A stretch of DNA of 64,000 nucleotides from Trichobilharzia szidati (taxonomy: Eukaryota > Platyhelminthes > Trematoda > Strigeidida > Schistosomatidae). The translations under genes were made by a program, and so were the position numbers. The notes beneath the pieces were generated by a model that saw only the letters and a list, made by a program, of their open reading frames with translations, had not been told where the DNA came from and did not search any database. Location of the stretch: contig OX235275.1 of the NCBI GenBank assembly GCA_944472155.2, positions 25,534,865 through 25,598,864 on the forward strand. Reading direction: 5' to 3'. This document shows, piece by piece, positions 56,555 to 64,000 of this stretch (its first letter is position 1; every line of letters starts with the position of its first letter).

Positions 56555-57650
56555 AATAATAACAATAATAATCTACTTCATTCCAAAAATAGTACTTATA
56601 ATACGGAATGGAATTCTCAGCATTTGTCACAATATTGCCTATGATTTACTCAAAATATAAATAAAATTAAAAATTAAAACAAAATTAACCAGAGGAATTT
56701 CTCCACATTTACGATATAAAGTCAAACATTTGTGAAGTACGAATTGAGAATAGTAAATATAATAATAATAATAACAGTGAGTTTGTTTCAAAAAGTATTG
56801 TCGATTCAGTTTGGAAAATTTAGCATGTTATAGATTATTGGATCTAATGTCCTGTTGATATAGTATAGTGAGGGGAAAGACAAAATTAACAGTTATTACA
56901 CAGCTTAAATGATGTTTACACTTTTGAGAAAATAAACAAATAAAAACAAAAAGTCAAGAGGACTATAAATATAAGAAGAACAATAACAATCAAGGTTGAT
57001 GTTGTAAGGGTGGAGGAAACGGTTTATTTACTATTGCAAAGAAGGTTAGTTAGTTCATGCCTAACACTATTTCCATAACATAAAGTACGTGCTAAATATG
57101 GTATATTGAAATTAGCATACTTAGATGTACTTGCATAAATTCTTCTGAAAAGACTTCTTGTTTTACCTGAGGAGACACAAGGTTGGAGCTGCGGGTAGAG
57201 TGGGTGCTCAGAGTCTGACAAAATTCCTCAAGCAAATTTGTTGCATGACATCAAGTGCCTATCAGTGACAATGTCAATGATATGGCCCAATGGGATACCA
57301 CTCGTTCTACTGACAGTCTTCAGAGTTCTACAAAGTATGACATAGTCTTTTTTAAGCAATTCAGGAAAGAATAAGAGTGAACAGTAAAGAAGAATAGGTA
57401 AAATACACGAGTTGACAGACTGTAAGATGAGGAGGGGTTGGGTTATGTTTGAGTGCCTTAACTCCTTAGTGTAAACAGTCAGACGAAATATTCTTTTAGA
57501 AATCGCTAAGACATGGGAGCACCAGGATAGGTAAGAAGAGAGAATTAATCCAAGACACTTAACTTCAGACTTGGTTTCTATACCAGTATCATCGATTTTG
57601 CAAGGGCCATAGGAACCAACGGCTTCTTTTAACTTTTGTTTACAAGAAGC
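56555..57650 (-). pseudogene. CR1-type LINE, minus, C-terminal part and tail
   Basis: On minus, 57024-57221 reads SDSEHPLYPQLQPCVSSGKT and LARTLCYGNSVRHELTNLLC; upstream to about 57610 the post-catalytic RT is in pieces. The tail complement (about 56560-56610) is on the left. It is very similar to 45560-46493 and lacks the YADD part. Confidence 0.8.
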
Positions 57651-57859
57651 CGTTGGTTATTTGCTTATCAGTCTCATATCTCCCAATGTAAATTCAACAG
57701 TATGTATATATCCGTGTATGTAGAGTATTCAGCTGAAGAAGAGTTCTACCGAAATTTGATGAATCCATCATTAAATCCTGCTTCATAAACCACATTTATT
57801 GCTTGTTTTAAATTCGTAACAGAAAATAAATATTTTCAAAGACCCGGTGATTAATCTTT
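57651..57859. other. Unassigned sequence
   Basis: A short stretch between CR1 and PLE with no recognised content. Confidence 0.3.
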
Positions 57860-58215
57860 CATTCTTCATCGAAATATATCACTTGTTAATACTTTCAGTC
57901 TGTCCCATGCAACCACCCTATTTTGTGATTACATGTAAGTGAATGCGATGTAATGCAATGGTTGAGATCTGTTCTCCATGTTATCTAACTTGGCAGGATC
58001 AATCATTCTAGGTCTAGTTAAATTTCTATGTTCCGAAAATCTGATTTATCCCGATCTACTAGTCTAACCTATGTAATTGACCTCGATCACAGTCATCAAA
58101 TGGTATTTGGTAAATTATATTATTTTTTCTGTAATTTGATCCATTGGGTCCTTAAGTCGACAAACTTTACCTTTGAGAGAGTTGATTGGTTTGCATTCCA
58201 CCCTAATATTAGTAT
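57860..58215 (-). mobile_element. PLE-A endonuclease region, decayed
   Basis: The plus sequence shares with 7080-7420 and 54060-54350 the blocks 'gatctactagtctaaccta', 'tgacctcgatcacagtcatc' and 'gtaaattatattatt'. No open frame remains. Confidence 0.65.
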
Positions 58216-58499
58216 CTAACCGACCATCTTGTTTTATTCCACTATAGTGGACCTTCAAAATTTTCAATTTTTGTTTTAAGGTGTTCTTACAATATGGGCG
58301 CTATGCCACACTTTTTTGTCTGGACGCCATTACCTTTGCACTCTCTCTCTCCATGTGCCGCCTAAAAGCACACTCTTCGAGCCTGCTATTCCACATCACT
58401 TCAGATAAGTTGTACGATATTCTTATTTATTAAATTTCACATATCATCTGTGGTAAAAAAATGTAATTCTTATCAGGGCACACTATCAAGTCACAAGCC

Positions 58500-59570
58500 C
58501 TTTTACATCGAGTTTGTAGAACAAAAAAGACCTAAGCAATGAAATGAAACAGAAAGAAGAGGCGTTGGTGTTAAATAACTAACTATTCTACAAAATTCAT
58601 TAGGAATATCAAAAGAGGTAGAAATAAAAATAACTGTGAAACTAGTGATGATAACATAAATAAGAGAGACTATAAGGCATCTACAGTAGTTTTACCATAT
58701 AAGAAATGGAGGTGACATGAAACCTTAGGTAAGATTCTTAATAAAGCAGAAATTAGAGTGGTATTTAAACCTACAAACTCACTCAGTTAGGACAAGCCCT
58801 GTGGGTTAAAGGATCCTGAAGGTTGACGTAATTGGGCAAATAATGCCATTCACAAAATACCTTGCAATGACTGTGACTGAGGTCAACTACATGTATCAAA
58901 GCAGTAGGTCGGGGATAGGTAGAAAGTCGGGACCTAAGAATTTCGCTAAGGTAAGAATGGTTGATCCCACGATGAGTAATTTATAAAAACAGCTCAGCGA
59001 TTGCATTTCACACATTAACACACAACCACACAATAGGTTGCGAGAGGATTAAAATTATTTGAAGTAATATAGGTGTGTGGAGAGAGAGATTGATTACTGA
59101 ATCCTGGTTCATCGAGTGAATCTACACCCAACACAACACATGTAATAGAAGTGAGTCAATACAAATACCAGAGATAGGCATGGGAGATATTATTACCGCC
59201 AGTCAGTTAAATCAGAGGAGGATAATAAATAATCCTAAAATTCTATTTCAATTCACGTACATCATAACATTGTAACAAGTTACTTATTTTGACTATACAA
59301 TCACTCGTCTTATTTCCCATCTGATTGTATTTGATCAGTAATACTCATATTATTATTTCTGAATGTACATTATCTTATATTGATTTTTATTGATCAATTT
59401 TTATTCATGTATATATATGGAGCAAGAAAGTTGTGTGACTAGTGCCTTGATATGATTATGAGGAGTAGTAAATTGTGCTCGAACCGTTGTCATCAGTAAA
59501 TATTACTCACTGTACAACACTGTGTGATTTATCAAAATAAGATCTTATCCGTAATGGAGTTATACATAAT
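58500..59570 (+). pseudogene. PLE-A, endonuclease and 3' UTR, plus
   Basis: This is the inverted counterpart of 53510-54650. Broken plus frames give ILNKAEIRVVFKPTNSL and AIHKIPCNDCD (about 58845-58880), the start of the GIY-YIG strand. The UTR hairpin (TGTGCTCGAAC) is at about 59470-59500, and the end is about 59575. Confidence 0.75.
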
Positions 59571-59914
59571 ATTTTTTGAGCTTTTGGAAATGAATATTTC
59601 CTCTGTTCTTCTAACTCAGCAGCAATGTTTACAATTCTAACTAATTCTTTTAACTTGTTTGTATTTTACGTAATTCTTCTGAGTCATCATATTCTTTTTA
59701 GTCATCATTGCCATTTTTCAAATTTCTTGACTATGTAATAAGTTGTTGCTCACTAGTAATAATAAACTTTTCTAGAATTCCGTAATTAATTTTCACCCCT
59801 CCTCTAATATTTAGATATCTTGTTACTAACACCTATTTGTTTATGGCTTTGATGAATTTTAACCTCTTAATTGCACTCCTGTTTGCCTAAAATTTATGGG
59901 CTTAAATAGCTACC
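59571..59914. other. Unassigned AT-rich sequence
   Basis: No gene recognised. Confidence 0.35.
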
Positions 59915-60586
59915 AGCATAAATGTGAGGAACTTAAAAGAACCAACCACTTTTACCTATCTGGGAAGCACAGTCTCAACTAAGGGCGGAACTGGCGAGAA
60001 TATCAAAGCAAGAATCGGAAAAGCGAGACAAGCTTTCACTACTCTCAAGCCTGTGTGGAGGTCAACAGCACTTAGCATCAAAAATAAGATCCGGTTTTCA
60101 ACTCCAATGTGAAGTCAGTGCTACTCACTTTACGGATCAGAGACTTGCACTGCGCGTCATAGAGAGCATCTCAAACAAACTATAGACATTCATTAACAGC
60201 TAGCTGTCTTTGCTCAATACTCAAGATCAGATGGCCGGCCAGAAGAGATCAGCAACAGAGATCTCTGGCAGCGAACCAACCAGGAACCGATTGTGCAACA
60301 AATAGGCATGAAGAAATGGAGATGGATTGGCTGGCCATACTCTGAGGAAACCACCAAGTTACATCACTCGACAAGCCATCGCTCGAGTGGAACCCGAAAG
60401 GGAAGCGGCGAGTTGGTCGTCAGTGCAAGGGTGACTTGGAGGAGGTGATGTGAGGAGAAGATGAAAACGTGTGGACATACTTGAAGCCAGGTGAAGACAC
60501 TAGCAGAGAACCGAACGCAATGGAGACGCACGGCTGCGTCCCTATGTTCCTCTAGGAATTAAAGGAAATAATAATAATAATAAATA
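59915..60586 (+). mobile_element. RTE LINE 3' region, second subfamily
   Basis: 59924-60112 reads LKEPTTFTYLGSTVSTKGGT and IKARIGKARQAFTTLK, the LGS-region of RTE RT. The C-terminal coding end and an (AAT)n tail (60566-60582) follow. It closely matches 9000-9634 and 41000-41695 (minus). Confidence 0.85.
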
Positions 60587-61546
60587 GCTACTTGATTGTT
60601 TAAACACTTTGATGTAAAACACTATATATATTAGTGTACAGCTGATGATAAGGAACTAATTGGGAAGGAATGCATATTTCTTCACCCAATTTGTCGTTCT
60701 TTCAAAATGCGTAAGAGGAAATTTTGAAACTAGTGTCTGAGGTTTTTGATTCTCAGTGAAAACACTGTCTACCACTTGAATGCAAGTGCATCCATCCAAC
60801 GACTCCTAAATTGCATTTGGTGGCAGCTCTAGATTCTGCTTCTAGTCACCCGTAAAGAAGTGGATGCAATGATCATCACATACTTCAGTTCGATTCCCGA
60901 TTGTACTCACTCCCAAACCTTGCTTGGGCAGTAGTAAGCTCTAAAAAGAGGGGTTTGGATCAGGTGCGAGGATAGCAGCCGCACGCCTTAGGAATTAAGG
61001 TTACTACCGTTATTAAATCTTAGAAGCTTAAGCTATATGTTCGACTTGAAAAGTTGTAACAGGAGGAGACAAGAGACTTGTTGACAGGATGTTTATTAGG
61101 CACTGCATATACAAATGCAAAGAAAGCATATATACCGTATGCAGAAACCATCATTTACACAGATCTTCAATATTGTGTTAATTCTGCTCTTCGCATTGTC
61201 TTTCTTTGTCTTCTTTCCATGTCTCCCATGTTTTACCGGCATACGGGTTCATTTTCTCTCTTTGACATCAAGTCTGTGTCCGTTATTTGATATATTTTTC
61301 CTGGTAAACATCTCCTTGAATAGAACTGATAAATACTGTCAGTAGTAACACTAGACCCCTCGTGAAACAGTTTCGAGTGGAGCCGCTCCAACTTCATTGG
61401 TTCCACTTGTTCCTTTTGTGTCTTGGTCCTAGTTTCCTTATCCTATGGTATCCCTTTCTGCAGTTGTTCTATGTTGATCCATTTTCTATTTTTTCCTCTT
61501 CTGATGGTATAAACAGGACCACGTCTCTCGGTGACAGTGTATGTTC
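60587..61546. other. Unassigned sequence with a possible SINE head
   Basis: 'cagttcgattcccga' at about 60886-60900 resembles a Pol III B box, but no A box could be placed. The open frames at 61078-61345 are hydrophobic, overlap each other and lack motifs. Confidence 0.35.
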
Positions 61547-61708
61547 TTACCCACTTCGAAAGGGGTTTCCTTCGGCCTGGCCTGCATTCTTGTGATTTTT
61601 TAAGTCACTAGTTACTGGTATGCTTTCATGGGGAGGTTTGGTGGCCAGCTGCTTTCTTAGAGCCTTTCCACCAGTGATTTTACGAGCAGTCTGCTTTTCA
61701 CCAGCCAT
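61547..61708 (-). pseudogene. Histone H3 N-terminal fragment
   Basis: Read from the ATG at 61706-61708 (minus): [20 protein letters not shown], then LATK. This aligns with the H3 tail, keeping K4 and K9, the TGGK and RKQLATK blocks, but with R2 and T3 changed, S10 replaced by I and P16 by L. After about residue 24 the similarity becomes patchy and the frame stops at 61547. The nearby first Met at 61765 is not part of H3. Probably an old, broken retrocopy of an H3 gene. Confidence 0.7.
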
Positions 61709-61894
61709 GGCGTAACGTAGAAAGACCATGACGACATTACTGCTAAATCCTGTCGGTACTTCCAAAACTGACTGACTATTTCAGTCGAGTAAAAGTCACC
61801 ACTGGGGATGATTTTAAGTTTTAAATCGGACACAACTCAGAAAGTGAGTAAAATCAGGGCTAGACGTGAAATAATTAATCCATTTTGATATTCA

Positions 61895-62140
61895 AAAGTT
61901 GGTTTGTAGGGATTTGATTGGTTGGTTACAGTATGTCATCATGAGCTGACATCGGCTAGAGATCCACTGGAAAACCTAGGAGTACTGGATAGCTATTTCT
62001 CGTTGTTTTGGGATTATTTATCGGTGCACACCCACCGGGATTCTAACCAAGGAACTTCTGGTTACAAGACGAGCTCGTAGACCACTAGGCCACTAGGACC
62101 CCATCCAATGGCTCATGAATTCCAACTTCTGCCAGTATAC
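61895..62140 (-). mobile_element. S1 SINE, minus
   Basis: On minus: S1 leader, A-box TGGCCTAGTGGTC-like (about 62081-62093), B-box-like GGTTAGAATCCC, hammerhead remnant with CGAGAAATAGCTATCCAG, and the tail complement 'ggtttgtagggatttgattg' (61903-61922). The core strand is lost. Confidence 0.7.
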
Positions 62141-62149
62141 GACATAACG

Positions 62150-62245
62150 AGACCACTAGCCAATGTCTCTAACCAATGTCAGCTCATGATAAAATCTTGT
62201 AACCATTCAACAAAATCCCTGCAAACCAATACTTTAATATCAATG
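62150..62245 (+). mobile_element. S1 SINE 3' tail, plus
   Basis: 'ctctaaccaatgtcagctca' through 'ctgcaaaccaatactttaat' is the S1 3' end alone. It sits back-to-back with the minus copy ending at about 62140. Confidence 0.65.
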
Positions 62246-62329
62246 AGATGCTCACTAGCGACTTGGCCTATTCCGGTAGGCAGTTACCTGGGGTTCGAGT
62301 GAGAAGTCATGACCAGTAGGGTGCAATTG

Positions 62330-62620
62330 GTCGGGTGTGAGGACAAATACTCGCCCAAGACATTGGTTAGGGGTCGCGCTATGTCGTGAATTGGCAGAAG
62401 TTAGGATTCATGAGCTGGCCATTGGATCAGAATCCAGTGGCTTTGTGATCTACGAGCTCGCCTTGTAACTAGAAGGTCCTGGGTTTGAACCCCGGTGGAT
62501 GGGTACTGCTGAAGAGTCCCAAACTAGAACGAAGCAGCTGGCTCTCCAGTACTCCCAGGTTTTCCAACGGTTCTCTAACTAATGTCAGCTCATAATGGAA
62601 TCCTCCAACCAATTCGTCCG
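62330..62620 (+). mobile_element. S1 SINE with long stem I and partly conserved hammerhead core
   Basis: B box GGGTTTGAACCCC (about 62481-62493). The hammerhead segment has stem I GGGTACTG (62501-62508) perfectly matched to CAGTACTC (62547-62554, one G-U) and core CTGAAGA (62509-62515). Stem II has one mismatch (GTCC/GAAC), GAA is present, and stem III is disturbed by a small insertion. This copy best shows that the S1 segment is a hammerhead descendant. Confidence 0.75.
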
Positions 62621-63214
62621 TTTCCTTTTCCAAGGCAAAGTATGGTGAAATTTTGAAGAAATGTTAATTTGCAAATTGTGAATGTGAAATATGAACTTGG
62701 TTTGCACAAACACACATTAATACAAATACAGACATAGAGAGATTCTTCGATTTTGTTACCAAGGTTAGTGGTAATACGCACATATTATTCTCTTTACTTT
62801 TACAACCCTTATTATTTCATTTGACCTTTCATTGTGTTATGTGATTTTCAATCAAGATACAATATGATCTGACAAGTAGATCCCTATGTATACAGTTGGG
62901 AGAGATTTATGACATATGTAAGTCACTGCCTTAATCCGATTATATTCACTTCGTCTCTATCTTCCCTCTTCATTTCACGTCAGTTTATGATGGCACCATT
63001 AGAAAGAAGAACTCATCACGTCAAGTCATCAGATTGAAACTGACAGTGAATGATGAAAAAATCCACCTGAAATTGATTTATGTTGTCAGTGATCCCTCCT
63101 CCCCACTCCGGCCCCACAAAACCAGAGTACAACTTTTAATTCATCTTGTGTTTATGTTGCATATAACTAACTGAATGTCGATTTGTTTGTTTGGGATTTC
63201 ATTTTTTAACTTCT

Positions 63215-63365
63215 TTAGGGGGAGTTTGATTTCAAATCATCATTGAAAACTAGAATCAACTGGACAGTTGTTTCTGCCTAGTTTGAGACTCTTCTGTAGT
63301 AAGGACTCTCACGTCCTTATTGGGGATCAAACCCAAGAGCTCTAGCTTAGCCACCGATTCCATGT
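63215..63365 (-). mobile_element. S1 SINE, minus, partial
   Basis: On minus: B-box GGGTTTGATCCCC (about 63324-63336), then AAGAGTCTCAAACTAGGC and AGAAACAACTGTCCAG, matching the S1 hammerhead segment (about 63265-63300). Confidence 0.65.
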
Positions 63366-63419
63366 AGACCAATTTGAGAATCATCAATGACTGGAGACAG
63401 GCTAATTCTGCGTGGAACT

Positions 63420-63620
63420 ACTTTTAAAAGTCATGACTTGTCCAGTTCACTTAGTTGGGGCTCAAATGAAATAATCGCGTATGATATTGGTTGGTACTGT
63501 CAGTTGGCAAAAGTTGGGATTGGTGGGTTATTTGATTGTATTTCAGTAGTGCAATAGTCAACGTGTTCACCCGTATGACCCGAATCTCCCAGATTCGATC
63601 CTTGTTGTGTTGACGATTAA
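63420..63620 (+). mobile_element. S1-like SINE, plus, diverged
   Basis: Leader variant 'gtcagttggcaaaagttggg' and a B-box-like 'cagattcgatccttg' (about 63590-63604). The hammerhead part is missing. Confidence 0.5.
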
Positions 63621-63679
63621 TTACTGCTGAAAAATCATATAGCAAAAATATTCATTCAGACATCTATAAAACACAAAAT

Positions 63680-64000
63680 AATCGAGCAAAGAATATTCTT
63701 TTCGATAAATTCCTCTTCCGGCTCTACAATTATATACATATGTTCATATACATAGAATATTCTAGAATAGTGGTCATTAACAATATTACTGTTTTTTAAA
63801 TAATATCGATTTTTAAAGTATGATCAATGCAATTACAGTTCATTAAACATGCTTAGATTATAATAATAATAAGGAAATAATAGCGAATAGAATATCAACT
63901 AAAATTAGGGAAATTTCGCAAAAAGTCCGGATTATTCAAACCTTGATGGCCAAGGTAATGATAATGAGTGAACTAACTTCCTTTGGATGCATAAATTAGG
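63680..64000 (-). mobile_element. PLE-C terminal region, uninterrupted copy
   Basis: It contains the terminal motif 'gagcaaagaatattcttttc' (63685-63704) then 'tacaattatatacatatgtt' and the arm sequence to the window end ('gaatatcaactaaaattagg', 63890-63909). It is the empty-site counterpart of the CR1-interrupted copy at 49112/50064. Confidence 0.75.

Noticed and set aside
61078..61345. Hydrophobic overlapping ORFs as membrane proteins
   Set aside because: Overlapping frames in T-rich sequence; hydrophobicity follows from base composition.
61547..61708. Functional histone H3 gene
   Set aside because: Only the first ~24 residues match and the frame stops about a third of the way through the protein.

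Overview
The window looks like repeat-dense, AT-rich nuclear DNA of a blood fluke (genus Schistosoma or a close relative). That assignment rests on recognising repeat families by memory of their motifs, not on a database search. The recognised families are RTE-type LINEs with an AP-type endonuclease and (AAT)n tails, CR1-type LINEs ending in GGAATAAAGCAAATTATT-like tails, Penelope-like elements (PLEs) with GIY-YIG endonucleases, and tRNA-derived SINEs carrying hammerhead ribozyme cores (the Sm-alpha type of schistosome repeat). No complete host gene was recognised. The only host-gene-like piece is a short decayed histone H3 N-terminus at 61547-61708 (minus).

Layout. 1-9 kb: RTE tails, a block of hammerhead SINEs, a decayed CR1 copy (4150-5460), a fold-back repeat holding a PLE RT fragment (5472-6455), and a PLE 3' region (6570-7975). 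9-24 kb: RTE copies interrupted by a PLE fold-back (9845-11343) and by a CR1 (12590-13595), a PLE (15087-16260), a head-to-head PLE pair (17845-18800), a decayed second-lineage LINE RT (18960-19660), a PLE with inverted termini (21045-21990), and an Sm-alpha-like SINE with a complete hammerhead core (23790-24090). 24.4-27.6 kb: the best-preserved element, a near-full-length RTE with a 795-residue endonuclease/RT reading frame. 28-45 kb: more CR1, PLE, RTE and SINE copies, including a palindrome of two facing hammerheads (38215-38461) and a SINE nested in an RTE tail (38755-40066). 45-64 kb: CR1 nested in a PLE-linked repeat, a perfect 77-bp-arm palindrome (52195-52380), the longest PLE (53510-56060, minus), and SINE clusters at 61.9-63.6 kb.

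How it fits together. The window is layered: LINEs, PLEs and SINEs are inserted into one another, and several host/insert pairs give empty-site comparisons inside the window. Three patterns recur. (1) PLE fragments and SINEs are often arranged as inverted, head-to-head pairs. (2) All five RTE copies that span the site share a one-base frame break just after the FADD motif, at an AGG codon in four of the five. (3) Hammerhead cores persist in at least two SINE families, with stem III only about 2-3 bp.

Limits: element boundaries are by eye (about +/-30 bp or worse in old copies), and family labels (PLE-A, PLE-C, S1, S3 and so on) are mine for cross-reference within this window.
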